The translations under genes and the position numbers were made by a program. A DNA stretch of 64,000 nt from Oopsacas minuta (lineage: Eukaryota > Porifera > Hexactinellida > Lyssacinosida > Leucopsacidae), in NCBI GenBank assembly GCA_024704765.1, contig JAKMXF010000111.1, forward strand, positions 1,809,627-1,873,626, written 5' to 3'. The notes beneath the pieces are model-generated. The model searched no databases. It was not told the origin of the DNA and worked only from the letters and a program-made list of their open reading frames with translations. Positions 35,270 to 46,752 of this stretch are shown here, in pieces. How positions within the stretch are numbered: the stretch's first letter is position 1; every line of letters starts with the position of its first letter.

Positions 35270-37027
35270 CCCCTTATATGTTGAAATATATTTGCATTTT
35301 GGAAAAAACATGGAGCACAGGTTACCAAACTAAATCCTATTCACTGTATTTAACCATGCATTACTTCTAATCTATTAAATTTGACTTACAATTTTAATTT
35401 TATCGATAAAACATAACTGGTGCATTTTGACTAAAATATATGTATAACTGATAGTTAATAGTTTACAGAGGCCATGTTATCCAACTATTATCAGTTTGAA
35501 ATGACGTCATCTTTTTAGTTGGAAGGGCAATATGGTGTTAAGAATACCCTATTTTCACTACCGCGTCCTGGATTTAAGAATTTATATCAAGTGATCTAGG
35601 GTGTTCATACATAAATATATAATTTTGTAACTAAAAATTGTCACGTAAATGAGTTATATTAGATACCATGGATGGCACTTATGAGTAAATACCCTTATGA
35701 CTCGATAGTCGCTAGAGTTATTATCAAGTAAGTCCAACCAATATATACTAAATATCCAACTTCCCATGCCCCTTCTGATATTTTGATACGATGGCTCAAA
35801 CCGGTGTGAAGCATTCATGGTATGTGTCCATATTTGTTCATTATCAAGATTATGCAATAGTCATATGCCTAGAGTTATTCATTATATTAACTCAATCTTA
35901 CGGAGCACTCGAAATTTTATAATACGTCTCTGATTTTATCTATATTTATATTCATAATAGTAAGCATTGAAATGGCATTTAGTAGGTACTTATTCTGAAG
36001 TAAACTGTTTGATCTAGACTATATGATCTAGATTGTTCTTTTTTGTCAAATTAGCATTGTTTCCTATTGATCAAGATTTGGAATCTTGGAAGAATAGATT
36101 GTTATTAGAAATTTGGTCGTGATTATGTGTTTGAAAATAATGTTTCGTTCCTAAACAAATTGAATAGCGGGGTGGGTCGTAATTCCAAAATCAATTAATA
36201 CTAATGTTAATTAGTAGTTGAACGAGAATATCAAAAGTAGCAGCAATATCGGGATGATCGTTATTCTGAGGTGGTCGTTGAGCGGGATTCACAATTGGTA
36301 TATTCGTACAGTAAATTATTGATAAAATATCCGGAAAGTATAATTATTTTTGATTAAAATAATCATGATTTCATACTCTGTTCATTTATGTTTCTCGGAC
36401 TCTTTAACAGAAAGCTGACGGGGCGAGCCCCGGCTGCCCCGTCATACTCTACGCCTATAGCAATAGTGCTTCATGTTATCGGATGAAAAGATATTACAAG
36501 GGTATGAGAAGTTGGGTATATAGTACATAATATTTAGAATTATTTGTTAATATCTCTCTCGATCTTCGAGTTAAAAATGGATATTGCTGAAACATGTGGC
36601 ATCCATGGTACCTCATATAACCCAGTAACGCGACAACTTTATAGCTACAAAAATTTATAATTTCTAACATAAACTTCCTTGGATCACTTGATATTATTTT
36701 TGGAATCGAAGACGCAATAGTGATCTTTTGTCAGAGCTTTAGAAATGGTGCATTTTTAACAACATTTTCCCTTCTAACTAAATAGATGACGTCATTTCCA
36801 GCTGGAAATAGTTGGATAACATGGCATTTGTAAATTCCTAACTATCAATATTACAATTATTCGAGCCAAAATGCACCAATTTTATATTATCAAGAAAATT
36901 CAACTGGAAATCAAATTTCTTAGACTTGATGAAATCCATGGTCCTGGAAATTCTCGACGGTGGATAGGTTTTTGTTTCGTAGGCTGTGTACATGAAGGTC
37001 CATATCCGCGAAGATATTTTCCAAAAG
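35270..37027. repeat. Long inverted-repeat (foldback-like) element
   Basis: About 335 bases at 35270-35605 are matched in inverse, imperfectly, by 36692-37027. Shared landmarks include GTTGGATAACATGGC, AAAATGCACCA, GATCACTTGATAT and the palindrome ATGACGTCAT, at 35501-35510 and 36787-36796, placed symmetrically about base 36148. The 1.1-kb centre has no credible gene and holds a copy of the 45-base unit from the 32.6-kb element. Target duplications were not resolved. Confidence 0.7.
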
Positions 37028-37201
37028 ATTGGATAACTAGATCTTGAGCAGTTGTCTACAGTATAGTCACCCCTTCTCGATATATCCGATATTTTATCGG
37101 TATTTCCATATTTCTCGCTATATCATATCGTTATCTTTTATGTTTCCTAAATTAGGATATTTGTAAAATTTGCTTGTTCTATCTAATTATCTTTCAACAA
37201 G

Positions 37202-38014
37202 ATGCCGAAGAAAAAGAGTGGATCCAGAAAGAAATCTGAGAGGGTAAAGTCCAAGAAGAAAGTAATGATGTTGAATAGAGATATATATGATCTTGGAAAA
37301 CATCCCAGTAATTTATTGATGGTATGTGACCAATGTCATCGAGTTCAGAAGAACCGTTCGTTTTGTTATTTCTGCTCATCTATAAATCAGTTAGCTCAAT
37401 GTGCTAACTGTGGTAAGATAAAGTGTATGTCTAAATTGGGAGATTGTGTTGTTAAACACCCCAAGTCATTTTCGACTGGGTTAACGATGGTGGGTGCTAT
37501 TTGTGACCATTGTGAAGGATTTATTTGTCACAGTAAGAAATGTCTAAGCACTCATGGGTGTGTTTGTCCGTTACAGGATGCTAATTGTACAGAATGCCAT
37601 CGTGGCGTGTGGTCACATGGTGGACGAATTTTCAAATGTGCTTTTTGTGAATCATTTCTTTGTGAAGATGATCAGTTCGAACATCAAGCCTCATGTCAGA
37701 AGCTATCCGGAGATGACTATAAATGTGGCACTTGTAATCGATATGGGCAATTTGTATGTTTAAACTGTAAAGTCTCTTTCTGTGATGAACATGTTAAGAG
37801 AAAGGGACACAAACCCGTCGAGAATTCTACGCCCTCTTGTCCAAAATGCTCTCTTCCAACCAAAGAAGTGTATACACTCTCTTTATCGGCTAAGAAATAT
37901 CAGTATGGAAAGAAAGTAAAAGATATTCAGTATGAGCAACACAGTTCACTTTCTGATGCTAATTCTAGTGACGAAATGAGTGATTCTTCTCAAAATCAAT
38001 TTTTCCCAAATTAG
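37202..38014 (+). CDS. ZNF330: ZNF330 / NOA36 zinc-finger protein
   Basis: A single uninterrupted frame of 270 residues is co-linear with the conserved nucleolar zinc-finger protein ZNF330 (NOA36). It begins MPKKKSGSRKKSERVKSKKK, a basic nuclear/nucleolar-type N-terminus. It then carries successive Cys pairs: CDQCHRVQKNRSFCYFC, CANCGKIKCMSKLGDC, STGLTMVGAICDHCEGFICH, CLSTHGCVCPL, RGVWSHGGRIFKCAFCESFL, CEDDQFEHQASCQ, CGTCNRYGQFVCLNCKVSFC and CPKCSLPT. A Ser/Asp-rich tail follows and is shorter than the acidic tail of vertebrate ZNF330 (about 320 residues in all). The start is preceded by AACAAG and nothing upstream is in frame. There are no introns. The biochemical role of this family is poorly defined. 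Confidence 0.95.
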   Translation: MPKKKSGSRKKSERVKSKKKVMMLNRDIYDLGKHPSNLLMVCDQCHRVQKNRSFCYFCSSINQLAQCANCGKIKCMSKLGDCVVKHPKSFSTGLTMVGAICDHCEGFICHSKKCLSTHGCVCPLQDANCTECHRGVWSHGGRIFKCAFCESFLCEDDQFEHQASCQKLSGDDYKCGTCNRYGQFVCLNCKVSFCDEHVKRKGHKPVENSTPSCPKCSLPTKEVYTLSLSAKKYQYGKKVKDIQYEQHSSLSDANSSDEMSDSSQNQFFPN

Positions 38015-38093
38015 GAATAAGAACTAATGATATATTCATTTATTTACGTAATATTTATTCCTTCATACTACTTTTATCTTGTCAAACTTTAAT

Positions 38094-38099
38094 AATAAA
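38094..38099 (+). promoter_or_regulatory. Poly(A) signal for ZNF330
   Basis: AATAAA lies 79 bases after the ZNF330 stop codon, the first canonical signal downstream. Confidence 0.6.
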
Positions 38100-38335
38100 A
38101 CTTTATATTAGGTATAGATAAGGAGTCGTTTTGGTAACTCCAGGGCAGTTATAGGATGCTTTCCCTTATATAAACATTTCACTATATTTTCCATGGATTA
38201 GTTTATTAAATTTGTTTGGCAATCTTTTTATTCTTTATAATACCAAATTTTTCTTGCCGCTAAATTATTATAGTTTAACAGGAATAGTGCTAGCCCAAAT
38301 GTATGTGGAACTTCTATATTCAGCCATTCAAAGTA

Positions 38336-38633
38336 CAGTAAAACCTCCAAAAGGTGATCATCCTGCGGACAGGCAAAAATTTTCACTTTTGGGAGGTGTT
38401 CACTTTTCATGATTTATCATAAAGTGTTTTTGTGACAAAGAGTAGTAGTAAAATGTGTGAAAGTATTGTACAGCTAAATATGTTTTCCCTTCTGCCCCTT
38501 GTATGAGTAAGCCTCTAGTATATTGTAAAGCTACATCATCAAACATCCCTGCTTTCACAACTTGGGTCATAACAAAGCTAACAGCCAAGTCAAAATCTGG
38601 CAGAAAAACCGATGTTCACTTTCAAGAGGTTAT
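38336..38633. mobile_element. Short pogo-like element downstream of ZNF330
   Basis: The left end CAGTAAAACCTCCAAAAGGT follows TA at 38334-38335. The right end, reversed, reads TATAACCTCTTGAAAGTGAA. Internal GTTCACTTT-type motifs are repeated. No coding capacity. Confidence 0.5.
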
Positions 38634-38664
38634 ATCTTATGTAATTTAAACATGTGGGACCAAA

Positions 38665-39500
38665 TTAGGAGTTCAAACAGTTCAGATTACATATGATTCT
38701 CTGTAAATACAAGTCGACTAGGACGTACTGGATATAACGTACTTTTTTCTCTCCCTGAGGTACGTTATATCCAATTTCTACTCTAGTTCTATATGTTGGG
38801 GGAGGTCGGGCCGGTGTATCTCCTGATAACCCTCGGGGAGCCTCCTGTAAGAGCAGATTCGATTGGAATCCACCTCTTCCCAAGCAGATTTGTCCTCTTG
38901 CGAAGTCGGATGTAACACTGTCAAAGAATCCCATCAAATCTCTTCCTAAGAGAAGTGTGTGTTCCTCAATTTCTAGAATGTAGAAGTAAGTCGTAGCTGC
39001 TCCTTTCCCTATTTGACGTCTGTCTGAACCTTACCCAGGCAGGTCCTGGTGCTTGACACAGAGAATACATGGCTCTACGTTAGTTCTAGTAATCGCTTAT
39101 GGCCAACTGGCCTAGTTTTGTGATCTATCACTGATGGATTCGCTCCAGTATTGAGCACGGCGGAAACTTCTTTCCCCCTCAGAGTGACCAAATCCTCATT
39201 ACCACCGACGTTGCAGACTTTCCTAGCGATGCCCTGCCTGAAACCCTCCTTGCCCGCTATCAGAATCCTACTGTTTGGCCCTCTTGCTGGGCTCCTGAAG
39301 TGCGAGTGCTCTTATCTGCCAGGTTCACCCAGCTTTGGCACCACTCCATATCATGTCCTTTATCTCCACAATTATTACAAAACCTCTTAACACATTGATG
39401 CCACATATGTCCTCTCCTTCCACAGGTAACAACATTTGATGTCGCTTCTCCATCGTAGAAGGCTACTTTCTATGTTTGCTAGGTATAGTTGTGTGTATTC
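38665..39500 (-). pseudogene. Ty3/gypsy-type gag-protease relic
   Basis: On the minus strand two CCHC zinc knuckles can be read (CGRRGHMWHQC and CNNCGDKGHDMEWC, about 39340-39420), typical of gag nucleocapsid. Downstream is a retropepsin-like segment (VSAVLNTGANPSVIDH, about 39110-39170) where the catalytic D of D-T-G is N. The protease end follows (RDLMGFFDSVTSDFARGQIC, about 38880-38940). Frameshifts and stops separate the parts. No reverse transcriptase or LTR was found. It is an old fragment beside, or inserted in, the DD37D element that follows. Confidence 0.65.
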
Positions 39501-39529
39501 TGTGTATAACCTCATCTTCTTACCAATTG

Positions 39530-40554
39530 AACTGACATCACTCCCCGTGCCCTTTCGGATGTCTGGAAGGCCGTCCGTGCTCAGTAACCACCCCCAGCTT
39601 AGGGACAGTCATCGCCCAGCGAATTCGCCGAAATCCTAGACGTTCCATAAGGAAAATGGCTCTAGTTCCGAAAGTATCAAGATGTGCAATGACTAAAATT
39701 GTGAAAAGGGATTTAGGGATGAGTTCATTCAAGCGTAAGAAGGTATACTTCCTTTCTCAATTGGTAAAGGAAAAAGGGTTGCAAGATGCAAAGGTGCGTT
39801 GGGCCGGTACGCTGTTGAAAATCTAGAAAAAATATTATTTTCAGATGAGAAAATATTCACTATCCAGGAGGCAACCAATGTACAAAATGATCGTATTTGC
39901 ATCATCTCCTTCCAAAGTCGACGAGAAGTTCAGATATGTTAGCCGAATACAGAACCCTAAATCGGTGATGGTTTGGGCAGGGGTGTCAAAAATGGGCCGG
40001 ACACCATTGGCTTTTGTACCACAAGGGGTAAAAATCAATTCAATTAATTATCGAGAAATGGTTTTGGAGCCAGTATTGAATAATATAGGCGGAGACATGT
40101 TCGGAGGTACTTCATTTGTTTTCCAGCAAGACGGGGCGCCAGCACACACTTCTAATGTTACCCAGTCATGGTTGCATGATAATTTTCCTGGCTTTATAAC
40201 CAAGGAAGAATGGCCTCCTTACAGTCCTGATCTGAATCCCATGGATTATTCTGTGTGGTCAATTCTCGAGACGAAAGCTTGTGTTAACTCTCACACAAGT
40301 ATCAAGTCACTGAAGAGGAAACTTTGCCAAGAGTGGAATAAAATTCCCCTAAAAACCCTCCGTGCTGCTATTGAGGCCTTGCCAGATCGAATTACACGTG
40401 TAAGACAAAATAAGGGAGGCTATATTGAATAAAATTCGCGAAATATGTTTTGTCTCTGAATCATAAATTAGAGCAATAAATATCATTACCAAGCTATATA
40501 TATTTATTGACAAATAATAGTTTTTGCATGGGACAGAACATAAAAGCCACCCTG
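39530..40554 (+). mobile_element. DD37D Tc1/mariner element, left end missing
   Basis: The right terminus, reversed, is CAGGGTGGCTTTTATGTTCT, followed by TA at 40555-40556. No left terminus exists. The element starts abruptly in the transposase next to the gypsy-type relic. Confidence 0.75.
39545..40432 (+). pseudogene. DD37D transposase, 5'-truncated
   Basis: The reading enters at GRPSVLSN (the linker after the first helix-turn-helix) and continues through KRDLGMSSFKRKKVYFLSQL and the first Asp in FSDEKIFTIQEAT (about 39840). The frame at 39845-40432 then has SVMVWAGVSKMGRTPL, FVFQQDGAPAHTSNVTQSW (second Asp), PPYSPDLNPMDYSVWS (third Asp) and the GGYIE end. There are 37 residues between the second and third Asp. 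There are several frameshifts, but the C-terminal 190 residues are clean. Confidence 0.85.
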
Positions 40555-40556
40555 TA

Positions 40557-40812
40557 GTAACTAAATTGAATTCTAGAAAGAAGTACATCAGGGGAGAATC
40601 ACAATATATTAATAATGGGGATATGTTATAATTATTATAGCAAGAATTTTTTTGATTTCATAAATTTTTGTATAATCTGTAAAAAAAAAAATCAATGGTA
40701 GGAAATTTTTTTGGAGTGTACTATATTCGGATTCCTCATAAAATTCTGTATAAGAAAGTGAAAAAATCTCAACGAGCTAATTTTTTTTCTCATGTGTTTT
40801 CAGTTACCCGTG
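40557..40812 (+). repeat. Dispersed repeat R1, copy 1
   Basis: About 255 bases starting AACTAAATTGAATTCTAGAA and ending TTCAGTTACCCGTG recur at 60457-60709 with high similarity, for example the run ATTCTGTATAAGAAAGTGAA in both. In both places the repeat directly follows a DD37D terminus reading GCCACCCTGTAGT, so the pair was duplicated together. Confidence 0.8.
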
Positions 40813-41004
40813 TATTGAGAAGATTAATATGTATACGGAGGTCTCAACTTGAAGCATCTATCGTATGCTGAAGGAAGACAACGGAGTTAAGAAAGTTTGT
40901 ACTCGATGGGTTGCTCAATATATCCAGAGTGCCAAAATTAACAACTTATAGAATGTTATAAAGAACTCCGTCTACAACCTGAACAATGTGAGGTACGTAG
41001 ACTA

Positions 41005-42347
41005 CAGGGTGTAACATAATTGATGACTTCCAGAAAAAATATACATAAATTAACGTTCGATGAATTCACTGTCCAATCTATTTTCCTATATATCCGCCTT
41101 TATATTTGAGACATGTTTTAATCCTTTTGGGCATACCGCTCACCAGATTGTCGAGAATCTCAGGGGAAATCTGAGACCATGCCAGTTTCAGCTGTTTTTC
41201 AAGCATATTTAGATTGGTTGCTACTTCCATTTCATTAACTTTGCTTTGGATGATGGTCCATAAATTCTCCATTGGGTTTAAGTCTGGCGAGTTGCCTGGC
41301 CAAATATCTTTCTCCCCAAAGGAATTCAAATTGTCTTTACACCAATCTTGAGTCTTTATGGCATTATGAGCTGGTGCCCCGTCCTGCTGAAAGATGTACC
41401 TGGACATGTTTGGGAGTAATCTTCTGACTAGAATAGATCCCAGTGTTCCTTTTCCTCCTTAGTGCGATCTTCAGAGACTTCTTCAGTATTTCTTCGATAT
41501 AATATTTTGCAGTAACTGTACAGGACTTAGGTATAATATGCAGTTCTGATATCGCATTGTATGACATCATTCCCCAAACATGTATCTTAGAAGGAAATTT
41601 AATTTTCCCATGAGGGGCCACTGATTCTTTCTCCCTTGCCCATGCACGATCATTTTGTCTATTAGATGTGTGGAATAATTCATAGGGGATTCATCAGACA
41701 ATAACACCATACGCCAATCTTGAACAGTCCAATTAACTCTCTGTTTACAGAAAGAAATCCGATCTTTAATCTGTTTTTCGGATAATCTTGGCTGAAGCGG
41801 TCTTTTATAACTAGTTGCTCCAATAGAATTCTTGAGATACCTTTGGACAGTCATATGTGATGCTATAATACCCTTAGACTTAGGTTCTCTCGACAATTTT
41901 CTTGTAGATTGGTGTTTCTTTGTTAGTGACTTAGAAATAATGATTTTCCAATTTTGATAAGGAAACCTTCCGTCCTCTACCACGTTTATTTTCCAATGAG
42001 ATTCCCTTCTGGTATTGAGTCCACCATCGTCCGACAGTACGCCAGGATGCTCCAAGTAAATTGCAAGCACGTCTTTGCGTCATCCCACCTAATAACATCC
42101 CTACAGCTTGGTTTCTAATATTGATCTTGTGTTCTTTGACCATGATTTGCTAAGATATTAGGGAGCATAAACTATTAAATATTTTTGGACATAGACATGA
42201 ACATTAGTATGAAAATGCATAAATAATGGTACCAGAGGATTGATATAATCGGATAATGGCAAAACTTTTACTATAGTTAAATAAATATGAGTGCGGTTGT
42301 ATAGTATATAGGTACAGTGAAGTAGTCATCAATTATGTTACACCCTG
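41005..42347 (-). mobile_element. DD37E Tc1/mariner element
   Basis: Termini CAGGGTGTAACATAATTGAT at both ends in inverse, with TA at 41003-41004 and 42348-42349. Length is 1343 bases. It is inserted in the mariner relic. Confidence 0.92.
41078..42143 (-). pseudogene. DD37E transposase
   Basis: From 42143: INIRNQAVGMLLGGMTQRRA (helix-turn-helix), then SWRTVGRWWTQYQKG and GRGRKV. A shifted frame gives VNWTVQDWRMVLLSDESP (first Asp), followed by HVWGMMSYNAISELHI. Another gives YIFQQDGAPAHNAIKTQDW (second Asp) and SPDLNPMENLWTIIQ (Glu), ending GGYIGK at 41078. There are 37 residues between Asp and Glu. It closely parallels the copy split by Merlin. Three frameshifts make it inactive. Confidence 0.85.
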
Positions 42348-42720
42348 TAACGATATAGTGACCATAGATGAGACTTGGATTTACTATTCTCAGTCGAAGT
42401 CTAAGCAGAAATCTATGTGCTGGCTTCATCCTGATGATCAAGCCCTAAATATCCCCGTCCAGAGTTCAAAAGCACTATTAGAGTGTCGACCGAGAAATAG
42501 TTCACGTGGAATCAAGCTTTTGTACGATAATGCAAGAAGCCACAAGAATAAACAGTTGGCGAATTCACAAGTGATATGACGATGCAAATCTTGATCACGC
42601 TCACTATTCCCCTGACCTAAGTTCTTATGACTTTTGGCTGTTTTCAGGCAAAGAGTTTATAAGTCCTATGGGTATCCTTTTCGGGATCCATAAATATCTG
42701 GAGTCCATTACACCGACATA

Positions 42721-44024
42721 CAGGGTGGGTGGGGCATAAGTTCTGCCACATGGTTAAACTTCGATATGATTTCTAATAAGCACAGTATCATCCTGATACT
42801 TTACAAGTGAATACTATATGCATTCATTATCAATATTACAAATTATTTTTCAATAAAGCTACCTTTTGCGTTATAACAGTTTGTAGTCTCTTGGGAAAGC
42901 ATTAACAGCGGCACATAGGGTTTCCTGAGGTATCCTCTCCCATTCTCGACACAATGCCCTTTTCAATGATTCTACATTAGTGTGAGACTTTGAACAAGCA
43001 TTAGTTTCCAAGATTGACCAAATGGAATAGTCCATTGGGTTCAAATCAGGACTGTAGGGTGGCCATTCCTCCTTCCCAATAAAATTAGGATTATTGCTCC
43101 GAAGCCATGCTTGTGTAGCATTAGATGTATGAGCTGGAGCACCGTCCTGTTGAGACACAAATGGTTTTCCAGACAACATCGTACGACTCAGTTCTTTTAC
43201 AACAGGCTTTAATACAAGCTCTCGGTAGGTCTGAGTGTGGATTTTCACTCCTGCACATACAAAAATAAGTGATGTCCGGCTAATTGCAAACATTTCTGCC
43301 CATGCCATCACTGAGAGAGGTTTTTGTATCCGACTAACACATCAAAGTTCTTCAGAGATGTTTTCAAGTGAGGATGAGATGATACGATCGTTTTCGGGTT
43401 ATGCGTTTCCTCTATGAAAAATAATTTCTCATCAGTAAATACAAAAGATTCAAGACCATGGATTGCGTGCCAGTTTAGTAGTCCCTTGCTCCTCGTAACT
43501 CTTTTGCCCTTCACTAAGCCCGAGATGGTGCACTCGCTTTCGCTTGAAAGAACGCATCTCAAAGTCTCTTTTAACAACTCGTCCGATAGATCTATGAGAT
43601 CTTAAGATCAGAGGTCATATTCCTCATTGAACGGCGGGGATTCCTGTGAATCCGTTCCCTCAATGCCTTTTTACGCCTTTGAGTGGTAACAGAGCGTGGA
43701 CGACCAGGCCTGCCTTTGTCATTCATCCGTCCAGTAACTGTATATCGCTTAAGAGTTCTATATATCAACGTCCTTCTACTATTGGGAAATTTTAGTATTT
43801 TTTGAATATTTCTGATGGAGTTTTCCACTCCTCAAATAATAGAATACTCTTGATCGTTCCTGGTCCATTAAAATTCTGTCAAGATTATAGACACAAGAAA
43901 TATTACTATATTACAACACCCAAACACATAATACAATGTAGCTAAGGGGCAAATAAGAGTTGAATGTTGGAAGAAATATTGTGGTAACCTTATAATAATG
44001 TGGCAGAACTTATGCCCCACCCTA
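42721..44024 (-). mobile_element. DD37D Tc1/mariner element
   Basis: Left CAGGGTGGGTGGGGCATAAG; right, reversed, TAGGGTGGGGCATAAGTTCT. TA lies at 42719-42720 and 44025-44026. The outermost base at the right is changed (T for C). It is inserted in the same mariner relic as the DD37E element. Confidence 0.88.
42871..43868 (-). pseudogene. DD37D transposase relic
   Basis: Starts MDQERSRVF at 43868, shifting to RTLIYRTLKRYTVTGRMND, GRPGRPRSVTT and MRNMTSDLKIS. A second frame has LESFVFTDEKLFFIEE (first Asp). A third has FVSQQDGAPAHTSNATQAWL (second Asp) and PPYSPDLNPMDYSIWS (third Asp) with 37 residues between. The end (PRDYKLL) is shifted from the usual C-terminus. At least three frameshifts are present. 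Confidence 0.85.
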
Positions 44025-44283
44025 TAGTGCAAAATACACTTAACCCCTGCATGGATAGACCGATTGTAAGAGTTCCTTTGTGTTAAGGTTAACTATTTCG
44101 AAATATATACTTGAGGCATTCAAAAAATGCCCATCCTGGTTTATTGCAGCCAAACTCTACTCGATTACATGAGATACATAGTATATCCAAATAGTCCTAT
44201 CAATTAGCTATTTAATGCTGTTGAGCAATTCACTCTGGCTATCATATATCTTGATCTATCCTTTTTCCGAGAGTCAACTTTTC

Positions 44284-45289
44284 ATGGCTCAAAACAAATA
44301 TCAAGCACAACCGAACAACGAGCTTACATAAAGATTCATACTGTACTCGGAGACAAACAATTCCAGATACATGAAGATCTAGTCACCGTTTATCATGGGG
44401 AAGCTTTACGTATCCCACTGTAAAGGAATGGGAACGTAAATTCAAGGCTGATAGGGGCAGCATTGAAGATCACAATCGGACCATAAGACCAATTCTCGCT
44501 ACCATCCCTGAAATTGCCTCTCAAATTCTGGAACTATGGATATTGACCCAATTTGAGCGTTGAAGAGATTGCCGTAATCCTAGACCTCATATCGGGAAGA
44601 GTTCATACAATTCTTACGATTTTCTCGCATATCGAAAGATTTCAGCGCGATGGATACCAAAAATCCCCACAAAGGGGCAAAAGGAGAAAAAGGTTTCATG
44701 CACTAAAGATTTCTTAAACAATATAGAGGTTATGATTCTCGAAGATTATATGAAATTGTTACTGGTGACGAAACTTGGATTAACTTTTCTGAACCTCCAA
44801 AAAGGTTCTTATCCCCCGAAAAGGCACGTCCGGTCTTCCGAGAAGATATGGTTCTCTACAGCATATTTATTAATGCATATGGGCCAGTTGCTCAAATAGC
44901 TGTGCCTAAAGGAGAACAACTCAATGTGGAATTTTACTCAAATAAATGCCTGAGAGAAGTCGAGAAAATCTATAAAACACGAAGTCCGCGTACGGGAACT
45001 CGAGGAATTAAACATCTCCACGATAATGCTAGACCACATATTTCAAAATACGTTAGGGAAATTAATGAGGAAATCGAGTTTGAAACGATGGAACATCCTC
45101 CTTATTCCCTAGATCTATCACTTTGTGATTTCTGGTTATTTCCTGAACTGAAAAACAGCTCGGAGGACTGCTATTTCATCCCCAACAATTGTTAGGAAAC
45201 AGGATTTAGCACTACCACAATTCAGTGAGCAGAGGCGAGTATAAAAAAAATTTTCGAAGTGGGTTGAAAGGCTACAACTGTGTATAGAT
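44284..45289 (+). pseudogene. mariner transposase relic, main part (ends at 49103-49143)
   Basis: Blocks in several frames: YIKIHTVLGDKQFQIHEDLV, TVKEWERKFKADRGSIEDHN, VEEIAVILDLISGRVHTIL, IVTGDETWINFSEPPKR (first Asp), HLHDNARPHISKYV (second Asp), PPYSLDLSLCDFWLFPELK (third Asp) and KWVERLQLCID. I count 34 residues between the second and third Asp. At base 45289 a hAT element begins. Its far flank (49103-49143) continues the mariner C-terminus with GEYFERFMKKFD and a stop, so this was one gene before the hAT arrived. Confidence 0.8.
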
Positions 45290-46752
45290 TAGGGTTTTTA
45301 ATCCCGGGATCCCGAAGGTTATTGTTTCGGGATATCTTCTTGATTGCATATTGACATGCTCTATGATCATTATGTACATTTGTGTATTGCGTTGAAATGA
45401 TTTAGGGATTTAATTGGTTTCGTATTGTTAATACTGAATGAAATATGTTTTCAATATGAATAAGACACCAAAATTAATAAATGCTTAACTAATCAGAGAA
45501 TTCAAGCAAACATGTAAGGTGCCACTCAACCATTATAACTATTCAAACTTCAAATATAAGGTGAATCGTCAGAAAAGCCTCAATTTCATTCTAAATCGTA
45601 ATTGTTGCATTATCGTTATATCGTACCTTGAATGGCTGGAAAAGTTATGTTTCAAGAGTTTGCAGGATCTAAAATTTGGAACCATTTTAAGTGCTCGGTA
45701 TGTGGGAAATTAGCTGAGTGTAATTCCTGTAAAAAGGTACTTAAATGCGAAGGGGGATCAACAAAGGGGCTACACAATCATCTTAAATCACAGCACCAAA
45801 TTGATTTATTGAAACGCTCAAATATTGAAGAAAGTGCTATCTCACATACGTGTGCGGTTAGGAAATTAGATTATTACATGAACGACGCTAGCCTACCAGC
45901 TGTGTTAGCCAGGATGACAGCTTGCGATGGGCTTTCATTTAATATATTTACTACATCAATGGACTTGAGAAAACCTCTTGCTGCACTAGGACTTTCATTA
46001 CCAAGATCTGTTGTCGGAATAAGAGATCAAGTGCTAAAATATGGTCAGCAATTAAGCCAAGATATTACCAGAAATCTAAGCATTATTAAATCAAAAGGTC
46101 AATATTTCAGTCTTACCCTTGATGAATGGACATCCTTGCAAAACAAAAGATATCTCAATATTAATATACATGGCATTGGGTTCTTTTGGAACTTAGGATT
46201 GGTAAGGATTAAGGGAAGATTTTCTTCAGAGGCTTGTTCCAAGATAATCTCACTTAAACTAAAAGAATTTGGAATTGAATTCGAAACAGATGTCATTTCT
46301 ATCACAACACAGACGGGTGTCCAATGATGAAGAAGTTGGGGAAAATAATACCCACAAGTCAGCAGTTATGCTATGTACATGGACTCCAGCTTGTAATAAA
46401 AGACGTTATCTATCAAAAACAACTTAGTGAAACTGAAGAAATTTATTCTAGTACAAGTGAAACCGATGAAGATATGGAAATGTTTGATGATTTTAATGAT
46501 GATGGATTCATTGTTTCGGAATCGATGGACCCTCAGAATACTCTTGCACTAAATTTTGACATCTCCAAAATAGTAACCAAAGTACGTAGAATTGTGAAAA
46601 TGTTCAAGCGATCGCCTTTGAAGAATGAAACATTGCAAACGTATGTGAAAGAGATTTATCCAAATGGGCTGAATGTGGTTCTTGATTGTAAGACTAGATG
46701 AAGCTCACTTGTGAATATGCTCGAGAGGATAATTCAGATCAAAATACCAATA

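Larger units (their letters stand above)
40830..44250 (+). pseudogene. mariner transposase relic interrupted twice
   Basis: Before the first insertion: SIYRMLKEDNGVKKVCTRWV (about 40855-40920). After it (42348 on): VTIDETWIYYSQSKSKQKSM with the first Asp, and LLYDNARSHKNKQ with the second. In a shifted frame HYSPDLSSYDFWLFSGKEF has the third Asp. The text stops at TA 42719-42720, where a second element begins. After 44026, AFKKCPSWFIAAKL may be its C-terminal end. Both insertions are at TA. The mariner termini were not found. It belongs to the DD34D group. Confidence 0.65.

Noticed and set aside
37194-37379. Minus-strand frame over the start of ZNF330
   Set aside because: It is a shadow of the conserved zinc-finger coding frame.
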